The notes under the pieces are model-generated. The model did not search any database. It saw only the letters and a list, made by a program, of their open reading frames with translations, and was not told the origin of the DNA. Shown here in pieces: positions 14,732 to 20,638 of a stretch of 20,664 bases of DNA. A program made the position numbers and the translations under genes. Each line of letters begins with the position of its first letter. Positions within the stretch are counted from its first letter, which is position 1. The DNA comes from a virus: positions 1-20,664 of the IMG/VR virus record IMGVR_UViG_3300034198_021551. One strand, written 5' to 3'.

Positions 14732-14916
14732 CAGAATTCCCACTCATCATATTCTTCAAACGCATCCATATCCTGATTGCGCACGGCATGTCGCAACGTT
14801 GTTTCGAGTTCTTGCTTTGACGGATTTTTGATGATCCGTGCGGTGTAGGGATTGGGCTCCTGCTTCCGCTTTGACTTCTTAAACGACGTCTTGGATTCAC
14901 GCTGGAATCGACTCAT
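14731..14916 (-). CDS. Small basic-to-acidic protein of unknown function
   Basis: 61 residues, not recognised. The N-terminal half is strongly basic (KTSFKKSKRKQEP) and the C-terminal half acidic and aromatic (DMDAFEEYDEWEF), a charge split seen in small phage adaptor or nucleic-acid-binding proteins. A GGTGAG sequence lies three bases before the ATG, overlapping the end of the upstream gene (14920). Translationally coupled on both sides (TGATG overlap with the following gene), which supports it as real. Confidence 0.75.
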   Translation of the reverse strand: MSRFQRESKTSFKKSKRKQEPNPYTARIIKNPSKQELETTLRHAVRNQDMDAFEEYDEWEF

Positions 14917-14919
14917 AAC

Positions 14920-15369
14920 TCACCGCACAAGTTTGACGGGGAATGGATTGTTCAAGAGACCGGGATAGGCGGCTTCCACCACAGCTTTCGAGCATTTGTA
15001 CTTGGTGCCAAACTTCTTGTCTTTGACCGCAAGCAGGAGTTCCGCTTCGCTACTATGGAGACGTTCAAGCAGTTGCTGAAACAGTTGCTCACGACGATAC
15101 GGTTTCAGGTTACTCGGTACACCTTCAAGAAACAGGTACATCGTGCGCAGTTCACGATTCAGATTTGACGGAGAGTAGCCAAGCGGCGCCTTATCCGGTG
15201 TATAGGGTGGTGCACCTTCGGGAAGGAGCCACTTCACATCGGAGGAATGTGCGAGACCGAGAAAGTATCGCAGATTCGTGGTATCGTGCTGATGAATGAC
15301 TGCAACTTTGTCTGCGGTCTTGGACAGCGTGGCGATCTGTTCGAAGATTTCTCCAAGTGTCTTCTTCAT
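14920..15369 (-). CDS. Conserved T4-like phage protein (DUF6433-like), 149 residues
   Basis: The segment KWLLPEGAPPYTPDKAPLGYSPSNLNRELRTMY, with EGVPSNLKPYRREQLFQQLLE and SEAELLLAVKDKK further on, matches a family I remember as common in T4-like cyanophages and carried as a domain of unknown function. The C-terminus GLLNNPFPVKL also fits. The start at ATG 15369 overlaps the upstream stop by four bases (ATGA); the longer form from 15405 would lie inside the upstream gene. No catalytic motif is visible. It is part of the tight minus-strand gene train, so co-transcribed with its neighbours. Confidence 0.8.
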   Translation of the reverse strand: MKKTLGEIFEQIATLSKTADKVAVIHQHDTTNLRYFLGLAHSSDVKWLLPEGAPPYTPDKAPLGYSPSNLNRELRTMYLFLEGVPSNLKPYRREQLFQQLLERLHSSEAELLLAVKDKKFGTKYKCSKAVVEAAYPGLLNNPFPVKLVR

Positions 15370-15632
15370 TGTGGTGTCTCTGACGCCGATGCGAGCATTC
15401 GGCAAATAGTTTTCAAACTGCGGACGACCGTGACCATATGCGGCTCACACGCATCTGACCAGCGATTTGTTTTCTTGTAGTAGTCGAGCAGATCGCGACA
15501 TACAATCAACGTATGTTCATTGTAGATTTGGTGCCGCTCTTCGTTCGTGAGCGGCACCTCTTCCTGTGGGATATTCTCTTCGAGACGCGCTCGTCGTGCA
15601 TCTCGCGTTTCAAAGGGATAGATACGTGCCAT
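15366..15632 (-). CDS. Small protein of unknown function, 88 residues
   Basis: Not recognised. Arg-rich N-terminus (RIYPFETRDARRARLEEN), an acidic stretch (EEVPLTNEERHQIYNEH) and a mainly helical second half with several Cys residues (IVCRDLLDYYKK, SLKTICRML). The start at ATG 15632 shares one base with the TAA of the glycosyltransferase (TAATG), and its stop overlaps the next gene by four bases. These couplings on both ends support the gene; a longer form would run back into the glycosyltransferase. Confidence 0.75.
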   Translation of the reverse strand: MARIYPFETRDARRARLEENIPQEEVPLTNEERHQIYNEHTLIVCRDLLDYYKKTNRWSDACEPHMVTVVRSLKTICRMLASASETPQ

Positions 15633-16582
15633 TACTGAATCACCAGTTTCTGTACTGGCTTCCCCTCTGCGACCACCGCTTCCAGTAGACGTCGCCATGG
15701 TTCTACGCGTGACTCGAACGAATAGAACTGCTGATAGTACACACTCTGTACCTTGATGGAGTTCTGCACATGGGGGTCTGCGTAGAAATCCAGCGCCTGC
15801 TTCATGTTGATGTATGTCCGCTGCACCATGACTTCAGGACGCTCGTCATACTGGAACATCCATGCCCATTCGCCGCAGGTTTCAGGGAGGGCCCCATAGC
15901 TGCTTGTGACGCAGAGACATCCTGACATGAGAGCTTCCTGAATAGCAAGACAGGAGGTCTCCGGATACGTCGAAGGATAGACGAACACATGCGTCGCATC
16001 GAGCGCGTCACGCACGACGCTATTCGGCTGCGTCCCATGATAGACGACACAGGGATTCTCCTTCAGCTTATCGTAGAGTGGCTGAAACTGCTTATCCTGT
16101 TCCGTCCATCCGTAGATGTTGAACGATGAGAAGATGTGGAGTTCCCAATCCTGTCGTTCCTGTGCGAGAGCTTCCGCAGCCGCCGCCAGCACGGCAAGAC
16201 CACGATGTGGGGTCGAAGTGTACGCAAAGCGGAGCTTACCGTCCGTCGTCTTGGGGAGCTTCGACTCGCGGTACGGTACGGCGTTCTTCAGCACCACTCC
16301 TTCGCTATACGGAATACCGAGATACTGCGCATACTGCTGCTGCTGCCAGTGTGAGACGAAGACGATCTTGTTGAACTGGGTTCGATATGTCGGATCGCGC
16401 AGCACTGAGGATGCCGGATCTTGTGGAAGATCGTGCAACCACAAAATGCGGGGCTTATCCTCAAGCTCCACCTGTTCCGGCCGAGAGAGAATGATCTGTA
16501 CCTGTTCGCACAGATCGGGTAGCGCGTTCTTGAGATAGGAATACAGTAGCTCGGTGCCACCCTGTGGTTTCACTTCAGACAT
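15632..16582 (-). CDS. GT4-family (GT-B fold) glycosyltransferase
   Basis: A retaining glycosyltransferase of 316 residues. The C-terminal nucleotide-sugar site is clear: VFVYPSTYPETSCLAIQEALMSG with the E-x7-E motif at Glu208 and Glu216, then CLCVTSSYGALPE. Earlier, RILWLHDLPQDP, NKIVFVSHWQ and LRFAYTSTPHRGLAVL are typical of GT4 enzymes. The N-terminal PQGGTELLY near residue 7 fits the glycine-rich acceptor-domain loop, but the protein lacks the usual first beta strand, so it is short for GT4 (often 350-400). GAGG precedes the ATG. It is likely to transfer a sugar to phage DNA, virion or host surface glycans; the cluster with methyltransferases suggests a small glycan-building module. Confidence 0.88.
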   Translation of the reverse strand: MSEVKPQGGTELLYSYLKNALPDLCEQVQIILSRPEQVELEDKPRILWLHDLPQDPASSVLRDPTYRTQFNKIVFVSHWQQQQYAQYLGIPYSEGVVLKNAVPYRESKLPKTTDGKLRFAYTSTPHRGLAVLAAAAEALAQERQDWELHIFSSFNIYGWTEQDKQFQPLYDKLKENPCVVYHGTQPNSVVRDALDATHVFVYPSTYPETSCLAIQEALMSGCLCVTSSYGALPETCGEWAWMFQYDERPEVMVQRTYINMKQALDFYADPHVQNSIKVQSVYYQQFYSFESRVEPWRRLLEAVVAEGKPVQKLVIQ

Positions 16583-16615
16583 ATAACCTCACGAGAAAAT
16601 GTTCTGCTCTACTTA

Positions 16616-16801
16616 TCATCCACGCGAGTACTGATTCTTCGCGTTGAATCCTTTGATCACAAATCCGCCCGCTGCGGGTTTTCGTTCCACCTTCTTTTTA
16701 CAGGTCGGGCATCGTGCTTCATGTTCCGCACGTTCGAGTGACGGAAACATCATCTCCGTGACCGCATCACACTTCTTGCAATAGAATTCCCAAATGGGCA
16801 T
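16616..16801 (-). CDS. FmdB-like zinc-ribbon protein, copy 2
   Basis: 61 residues starting MPIWEFYCKKCD, with Cys8/Cys11 and Cys31/Cys34, the same layout as copy 1 at 12386-12640, followed by basic residues (KKKVERKPAAGG) and a conserved-looking Gly/Phe tail. It starts two bases after the stop of the upstream methyltransferase-fold gene. Both copies lie next to glycosyltransferase or methyltransferase genes. The role is unknown. Confidence 0.83.
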   Translation of the reverse strand: MPIWEFYCKKCDAVTEMMFPSLERAEHEARCPTCKKKVERKPAAGGFVIKGFNAKNQYSRG

Positions 16802-16803
16802 GA

Positions 16804-17376
16804 TTAGCGCCTTTCTGGAACACGAAGTTTCACCATCGTCCCACTGACGGTTTCAAGTGTGTAGAGATTAACCGCCCAATCGTACCAGCTTTCACGATTG
16901 ATGTAGTCGTGCAACAGGACTGCGGTGCCCGGCCGGAGACGGGTCAACATCGACGCCAGCACCGCACCACGTGCAATACCATCGACCAGCACAAGTTGCA
17001 CCGTTGACCAGTCGAAGTTCTTCGTGTCACGCGTCACAAAATTCACGTAGTTGCTGAGACCGAGCGGACATTCTTCTAGTGCGTTTCCATTGGAGACGAC
17101 AGATAGAGAATCTGTTGCGGGAATGTGATGCAGGAAGACCTGTGTATTTGCATTCGGTGGAAGCGACAGCACCGCTTTGCGCGTATCTTCAAACCACTGC
17201 ACATTGTGTTCGATGGAATGCAATTGCTGATCGCGATAAAGCTGTGTGGCAAGATAGTAGGTAGACCCACCCATGCCCCATTCGAGAATCGTTGCGTTAC
17301 TGTCGATCCCCTTTAGCGTGTGCGAGAGCAGACCTACTTCGTTCGGTTGCATTAGCGGTTGTTTTGGAAATGACAT
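16804..17376 (-). CDS. Class I methyltransferase-fold protein, third member
   Basis: 190 residues. ATILEWGMGGSTYYL (28-42) is a motif-I variant (E-W-G-x-G-G-S-T), followed by LHSIEHNVQWFE with the acidic ribose-binding position, VQLVLVDGIARGAVL as the motif IV region, and GTAVLLHDY. It is more distant from the tandem pair at 13371-14390 than they are from each other. AAAGGACAG precedes the ATG, the same ribosome-site word as gp32. It is the first gene of the minus-strand train that runs to 11459, just after the tRNA-Gln, so a promoter should lie near 17380-17480, although I see no strong box. Confidence 0.75.
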   Translation of the reverse strand: MSFPKQPLMQPNEVGLLSHTLKGIDSNATILEWGMGGSTYYLATQLYRDQQLHSIEHNVQWFEDTRKAVLSLPPNANTQVFLHHIPATDSLSVVSNGNALEECPLGLSNYVNFVTRDTKNFDWSTVQLVLVDGIARGAVLASMLTRLRPGTAVLLHDYINRESWYDWAVNLYTLETVSGTMVKLRVPERR

Positions 17377-17403
17377 AATATTTGGCTGTCCTTTACATAC
17401 ATT

Positions 17404-17477
17404 TGGCTGAGATGCTAGGATTCAAACCTAGACCAAGAGGGTCAAAGCCTCGTGTGCTATCATTACACCACATCCCA
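17404..17477 (-). tRNA. tRNA-Gln (anticodon TTG) with encoded CCA
   Basis: 74 nt folding as a cloverleaf: acceptor TGGGATG/CATCTCA with U1-A72, the tRNA-Gln feature; D-stem GTGT/GCAC; anticodon stem CGAGG/CCTCT with one C-U mismatch at the top; loop CTTTGAC giving anticodon TTG; T-arm CTAGG-TTTGAAT-CCTAG; discriminator G and an encoded CCA. The D-loop (AATGATA) has only one G of the usual GG pair. It reads CAA codons and could supplement the host. Confidence 0.9.
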
Positions 17478-17484
17478 ATAATCG

Positions 17485-17510
17485 TGATCAGCACAGGAAT
17501 CGAACCTGCG
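17485..17510 (-). pseudogene. tRNA T-arm and acceptor remnant
   Basis: On the minus strand GCAGG-TTCGATT-CCTGT is a textbook T-arm and is followed by GCTGATC-A as an acceptor strand, but the matching 5' acceptor strand, D-arm and a foldable anticodon arm are not found upstream, where the end of the next gene (stop at 17532) intrudes. No CCA is encoded. It lies eight bases from tRNA-Gln, so it looks like the 3' part of a second tRNA that has decayed or been interrupted. Confidence 0.4.
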
Positions 17511-17531
17511 GTCTATCGTCTAGATGGTCAA

Positions 17532-17951
17532 TTAGCGTGAGGGGCTGGCTGGTGCTAGGGCGACAATACCAGCCGTCACACCTGCTGCACCTGCTGCGGT
17601 GAGCAACCACCATGCCGCAGGAGATCCACAACGAATGGCGATATCGTGGTAGGGTGACTTTCGCACATCAATCGGGCCCTCAGTGCAGATAACCCGACCT
17701 TTCGCGTCGAGTAGCTCCACGAGATACGATGCCGGTTTCACATCCAACCAGATAAATCGACCATCGGTATCCAGAGACTGCCGCTGGATATTCTGTGATG
17801 AGATATCATGCAGTTGCACCGTATAGGACGTATAGGGCTTTGATGCTGTCGGTCGGGCCGACCCTTTAATGTAGGGGGTCTGAATTTGTGCCGACACCGA
17901 TGTGATGCTAAGTGCGACGACCAACAGTGCGCGTGTGAGAGAATATTTCAT
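17532..17951 (-). CDS. Secreted or envelope protein: signal peptide, beta-sandwich-like domain, C-terminal hydrophobic segment
   Basis: 139 residues, family not recognised. The signal peptide is MKYSLTRALLVVALSITSVSA (1-21). The middle (YTVQLHDI, then DGRFIWLDVKPASYLVELLDAKGRVI) resembles the carboxypeptidase-regulatory or Cna-B type beta-sandwich also seen at the front of the phage receptor at 4273, by pattern only. A hydrophobic segment at about 113-133 (WWLLTAAGAAGVTAGIVAL) may anchor the protein. The start at ATG 17951 is chosen for the signal peptide; there is no ribosome site, but TAAATA-N5-ATG fits a leaderless late transcript. The gene may alter the host envelope, perhaps together with the receptor and the 19149 gene (inference). 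Confidence 0.75.
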   Translation of the reverse strand: MKYSLTRALLVVALSITSVSAQIQTPYIKGSARPTASKPYTSYTVQLHDISSQNIQRQSLDTDGRFIWLDVKPASYLVELLDAKGRVICTEGPIDVRKSPYHDIAIRCGSPAAWWLLTAAGAAGVTAGIVALAPASPSR

Positions 17952-17956
17952 GGTTG

Positions 17957-17962
17957 TATTTA
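17957..17962 (-). promoter_or_regulatory. TAAATA box five bases before an ATG (leaderless late promoter candidate)
   Basis: CTAAATACAACCATG on the minus strand. With the last A of the box at -6, transcription would start on the A of the ATG at 17951. The box also contains the stop codon of the upstream gene. The same TAAATAC-N4-ATG arrangement occurs at 20449-20462 on the plus strand. Confidence 0.45.
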
Positions 17963-18226
17963 GCGGCATCCGTAACAGGGTTGACCATCGACCGCGGCCG
18001 ATTCGAATGGAAGATATGGTTGCCATTCTGGGATAAAATATCCGAAGTCTCGCGCTTCAGTCACCGGTTTGACGCGGTGGCATACGTCGCAGGTATTTTC
18101 GTGCAACGTAGACATGTGTGTGAGTGGGCCGCTATACTTACCCTGATGCCATGTTCCGTAGGTATTGCCGCAATCAAAACAGACCCAATCAGGCTGATGC
18201 TGCGCAAATTTGGAGAAAGTCAACAT
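17960..18226 (-). CDS. Small zinc-binding phage protein with three CxxC pairs
   Basis: 88 residues. Cys16/Cys19 (WVCFDCGNTYG), Cys46/Cys49 (NTCDVCHRVKPVTEARDFGY) and Cys84/Cys87 at the very end (PCYGCR). The W-V-C-x-x-C-G-x-x-Y-G start and the T-C-x-x-C with V-T-E-x-R-D-F-G-Y form a family that I recall from other T4-like phages without a known function. The N-terminal MLTFSKF resembles the starts of two nearby genes. No strong ribosome site is visible before ATG 18226. The stop TAA is embedded in the TAAATA box of the next gene. Confidence 0.8.
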   Translation of the reverse strand: MLTFSKFAQHQPDWVCFDCGNTYGTWHQGKYSGPLTHMSTLHENTCDVCHRVKPVTEARDFGYFIPEWQPYLPFESAAVDGQPCYGCR

Positions 18227-18243
18227 GGGAATATTGTCTCACA

Positions 18244-19149
18244 TTAAAAGGTTGCAGTCAATGCAATACCGAGACGATTGATGCGTGTGGTGCCTGTTGT
18301 CCCGACATAAGGAGAGATCCAGATGTTGGTAAAGGGTTGCTTGGGAAGACTGCCAATATTGAAGGATGCAGGGAGCACTCCGATTGAACGTTCGGTACCG
18401 CTAAATGTAATGGCTGGCGACAAGACCGCCCAGCGAGTATCCTCTGGCGCATGGGAAGTACCTCGACGCAACAGCGAGACCGCAATCATTCCTGTGGTGG
18501 TTCGCTGTGTCTGTGATGCAGTCCCGATAGTTGCTGACAAACCCGCTTGCAGTCGTGGAGCGACCGTCCACCGAGGCAGATTGGCTGTCGCGGCAATCGT
18601 AGTGGTTTCCGTGGTCGTGATTGGAATCCGCTGCCCCTGTGGATTGACTTCGTACAGACGGATGAGGTTTGTTGGGATACCCCGCGCATTCTTTCCCACC
18701 GTATTGATGATGGAGAACGTTTGGTGAAGGGTGTACTTTGCGGTGGACCCGTCACTGGTAAAGGTGAGTCGCCAATCTTTGAATGTGAGCGAGACTCGCT
18801 GCGGCGTAGGTGTCGGTGCCGGCGGTGTCGTCTCCACCGTACCACCACCCTGCGACTCATAGTGCGCGACCGAGATAGACAGTTCATCCACGCGCACCTT
18901 CAATGCGGCATTTTCGCGCATCAATGCCGCAATGGTCTGGTTGTCTTCGGGATGCTGAATGTACTGCGTAACGGTCTTCTCCGTAATGACTGGCACAGGA
19001 ACGCGAATCGTGGTCACGCCCGGAGCAGGATTACTGATGACTGGAAGCGGAGGAGTGGTTCGTGGTGCGGCCATATATCCGGCAAAGAAGACCAGCACGA
19101 CACCAACGGCAACGAGCAGCGCACGGACACGGGACAGATAAATAGACAT
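18244..19149 (-). CDS. Membrane-anchored protein: N-terminal TM helix, coiled coil, Pro/Thr linker, beta-rich C-terminal domain
   Basis: 301 residues, not recognised. One TM segment at about 9-28 (RALLVAVGVVLVFFAGYMAAP), a Pro/Val-rich stretch, a heptad-like helix at about 70-97 (TIAALMRENAALKVRVDEL), a Pro/Thr linker (TTPPAPTPTPQ, 107-117) and a beta-rich domain from about 118 with alternating hydrophobic residues, ending RINRLGIALTATF with terminal Phe as in outer-membrane barrels. This could span the periplasm from inner to outer membrane; a spanin or envelope-modifying role is possible but unproven. GGAG lies ten bases before ATG 19149. The gene is divergent from the kinase at 19202, with a palindrome between them. 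Confidence 0.8.
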   Translation of the reverse strand: MSIYLSRVRALLVAVGVVLVFFAGYMAAPRTTPPLPVISNPAPGVTTIRVPVPVITEKTVTQYIQHPEDNQTIAALMRENAALKVRVDELSISVAHYESQGGGTVETTPPAPTPTPQRVSLTFKDWRLTFTSDGSTAKYTLHQTFSIINTVGKNARGIPTNLIRLYEVNPQGQRIPITTTETTTIAATANLPRWTVAPRLQAGLSATIGTASQTQRTTTGMIAVSLLRRGTSHAPEDTRWAVLSPAITFSGTERSIGVLPASFNIGSLPKQPFTNIWISPYVGTTGTTRINRLGIALTATF

Positions 19150-19173
19150 AATCTACTCCAAAACTTGTGGTTC

Positions 19174-19185
19174 ATCCACGTGGAT
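19174..19185. promoter_or_regulatory. 12-bp perfect palindrome in a divergent promoter region
   Basis: ATCCACGTGGAT lies in the 52-base gap between two divergent start codons. The plus-strand continuation is TTATATAGGG, a possible -10-like box about 12 bases before the kinase ATG. The position suits an operator that controls one or both genes, but no protein can be named. Confidence 0.35.
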
Positions 19186-19201
19186 TATATAGGGTACTCG
19201 A

Positions 19202-19948
19202 ATGATCTCATTTCGCGAACATCTTGCTCTTACTGAAGGGGTCGATGACCCCGGCATTCTCAAATGCGTGTTTATGGCCGGTGGGCCCGGTAGTGGAAAA
19301 TCGACGGCCGCAGAGGAACTATTTGGCATCGATCCCAAGATCAAAAGCTCCTTCAGCACCTATGGTCTCAAGGTGGTGAACTCAGACCGAGAGTTTGAAC
19401 GACTGCTCAAACTGCACGGTGTTCCAACAGACTTGGACACGCTCAAAACCACGAATCCCACACAGTATAATTGGGCGATGGAATTGCGCGGTCATGCGAA
19501 AGACACGACGACGAAACTCCGCGCACAATATGAACAGGGTCGTCTGGGGTTGATCATCGATGGTACGGGTCGGGACTATGACGATATTCGTGATCAACGT
19601 GAGCAATCTATGGCGATGGGATACGACTGCTACATGGTGTTTGTTAACACCGAGCTTGATGTGGCACTAGAGCGGAATCGTCGGCGGAGTGTTGCGGGTG
19701 GTCGGACGGTTGGCGAGGACATCGTCAAAGAGTTTTGGGAAGCGTGTCAGCGAAATCTTGGCAAGTTCCAGCGACTCTTTGGGGGGACGAATTTTCTGGT
19801 GGTCGATTCGCGAAACGACAAAGACAAAAATCGGCATATTCTTGAATTGTCGGGTAAAGCTATTCGTCGATGGGTTGCCGAACCGGTGAAGAATCATCGC
19901 GGCGCTCAATGGATTCGACTCATGGGGGGTCGTCACGGTCACCACTAA
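19202..19948 (+). CDS. P-loop kinase (zeta-toxin-like/polynucleotide-kinase-like fold)
   Basis: 248 residues. The Walker A motif is AGGPGSGKST at 26-35, LKVVNSDREFERLL (56-69 region) holds an acidic acceptor-site Asp, GLIIDGTGRDYDDI is a Walker-B-like strand, and LERNRRRSVAGGRTV is the Arg-rich lid. This is the phage kinase family related to zeta toxins and T4-type polynucleotide kinases; similar genes are common in T4-like phages as I recall them. The N-terminus MISFREHLALTEG is unusual: LTE-G at 10-13 fits the T4 prohead protease site (L/I-x-E before A/G), so the first 12 residues may be a capsid-targeting sequence. The phosphorylated substrate is unknown. Confidence 0.87.
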   Translation: MISFREHLALTEGVDDPGILKCVFMAGGPGSGKSTAAEELFGIDPKIKSSFSTYGLKVVNSDREFERLLKLHGVPTDLDTLKTTNPTQYNWAMELRGHAKDTTTKLRAQYEQGRLGLIIDGTGRDYDDIRDQREQSMAMGYDCYMVFVNTELDVALERNRRRSVAGGRTVGEDIVKEFWEACQRNLGKFQRLFGGTNFLVVDSRNDKDKNRHILELSGKAIRRWVAEPVKNHRGAQWIRLMGGRHGHH

Positions 19949-19953
19949 TGAGA

Positions 19954-19979
19954 AACGCCACCTGTTCGCAGGTGGCGTT
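19954..19979. terminator. Bidirectional terminator hairpin between convergent genes
   Basis: A perfect 11-bp stem (AACGCCACCTG with CAGGTGGCGTT) and a stable TTCG loop lie between the kinase stop (19948) and the stop of the convergent gene (19986). The minus strand continues TTTCTC after the stem; the plus side has only a short T pair, so it probably ends the minus transcript better. Confidence 0.75.
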
Positions 19980-19985
19980 CTAGTA

Positions 19986-20261
19986 CTAACGGTTTCGCTT
20001 TCGGCTGGCTTTCGCGAGAGCGTCTTTCTTCCGATTGCGCGTCTTGCGGTTCGCTTTCGTACCATGCGGGTCGCTGATGCGCTGTGCTTTGGTGAGCATC
20101 TTTCGCAGCATCTGCATTTCCTTCAGTGACCGTTCCATCTTCGCAATCGTCTCCGGTGACGGTGCGTTCGGGTCAATGGTCAACCGTGTCGGTGAGTTAT
20201 CGATTGCCAGTGTCTGCCCACCATCGGTCGGTGGAATGATCTCATATTCAACGTGTTCCAT
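19986..20261 (-). CDS. Small protein with a strongly basic C-terminus
   Basis: 91 residues, not recognised. The N-terminal 35 residues are acidic to neutral (MEHVEYEIIPPTDGG), the middle is a predicted helix (PETIAKMERSLKEMQMLRKML), and the last 25 residues are very rich in Lys and Arg (NRKTRNRKKDALAKASRKRNR), which suggests nucleic-acid binding. AAAGGAA lies ten bases before the ATG. Its leader carries copy 2 of the structured RNA motif, so it may be controlled by that RNA. Confidence 0.78.
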   Translation of the reverse strand: MEHVEYEIIPPTDGGQTLAIDNSPTRLTIDPNAPSPETIAKMERSLKEMQMLRKMLTKAQRISDPHGTKANRKTRNRKKDALAKASRKRNR

Positions 20262-20287
20262 ATAGATTCCTTTATCTTAACATCTAA

Positions 20288-20437
20288 ACGACATCACCAC
20301 GCGCTACCCATCCTGATGTGCGCCGCTTGTGGATTCCAACAAACTACTTATGGGTTTTGAAGCTCAGTAACTACAGGACTCGCACCTGCTGGTATCTCCT
20401 TCACCCACATCAAGCCTCAGCCTTGTCCGTGTGTCGT
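20288..20437 (-). ncRNA. Structured RNA motif, copy 2, in the leader of the basic-protein gene
   Basis: The two conserved strands of the tmRNA joining segment recur here in the same order, one of 20 bases identical (20291-20310) and one of 21 bases with a single change (20414-20434). The outer stem is ACGAC/GTCGT (20437-20433 with 20292-20288), where copy 1 has ATCAC/GTGGT, and the inner stem is CTTGATGTG/CACATCAGG (20414-20406 with 20320-20312), where copy 1 has CCCAG/CTGGG. CACG/CGTG and the A opposite GTGAT are kept. The loop is about 85 nt longer than the short inner part of copy 1 would require and contains further hairpins, one resembling a T-arm (20373-20389). It ends 27 bases before the downstream ATG (20261). 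Confidence 0.65.
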
Positions 20438-20448
20438 ATGCTGGTGAA

Positions 20449-20454
20449 TAAATA
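20449..20454 (+). promoter_or_regulatory. TAAATA box five bases before an ATG
   Basis: ATAAATACGTCTATG repeats the arrangement at 17951: the box is followed by C, four bases and ATG, so late initiation would begin on the A of the start codon at 20460. The box overlaps the outer edge of the minus-strand RNA motif. Confidence 0.35.
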
Positions 20455-20459
20455 CGTCT

Positions 20460-20588
20460 ATGCTGACCTTTCGAACATTTCTCATCGAGACGGACATCCG
20501 TGCTGCGAAACCTGCACCGCGACTAGTGGCAAAAACACTTTTGCGCAGTTTGAGTTATGCGGGACATGCCATCAACGAACCTGATTGA
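20460..20588 (+). CDS. Possible 42-residue protein with a MxTFxxF N-terminus
   Basis: Uncertain short gene. It begins MLTFRTFLIETDIRAAKP, an N-terminus similar to MISFREHLALTE of the kinase at 19202 and MLTFSKFAQ of the gene at 18226, then becomes basic (APRLVAKTLLRSL). There is no ribosome site; support comes from the TAAATA box placed for a leaderless transcript. It overlaps another candidate on the opposite strand (20555-20638), and at most one of the two is likely to be important. Confidence 0.35.
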   Translation: MLTFRTFLIETDIRAAKPAPRLVAKTLLRSLSYAGHAINEPD

Positions 20589-20638
20589 TCACAGTCGTTC
20601 CGGCATTCAAATCGTTTCTCTAATCCATAGCGACCCAT
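20555..20638 (-). CDS. Possible 27-residue cysteine-containing protein, maybe a truncated gene
   Basis: ATG 20638 has AAGGA seven bases upstream, a good ribosome site, and encodes MGRYGLEKRFECRNDCDQSG, then SLMACPA and a stop. The Arg/Cys/Asp-rich beginning resembles the start of a longer small phage protein, and the early stop suggests a truncation, or just a short peptide. It ends about 115 bases before the RNA motif copy 2 on the same strand and could be its upstream neighbour. Confidence 0.35.
   Translation of the reverse strand: MGRYGLEKRFECRNDCDQSGSLMACPA

Noticed and set aside
17485-17558. A second complete tRNA
   Set aside because: Only five of seven acceptor pairs form and no D-loop or anticodon stem folds; kept as a remnant.
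20373-20389. T-arm-like hairpin in copy 2 taken as a tRNA
   Set aside because: The loop has G in place of the invariant pseudouridine position, and no acceptor, D-arm or anticodon arm could be paired around it.
20288-20437. TPP riboswitch, suggested by GGCTGAG in copy 2
   Set aside because: The remaining conserved TPP elements are absent and the downstream gene is not a thiamine gene.
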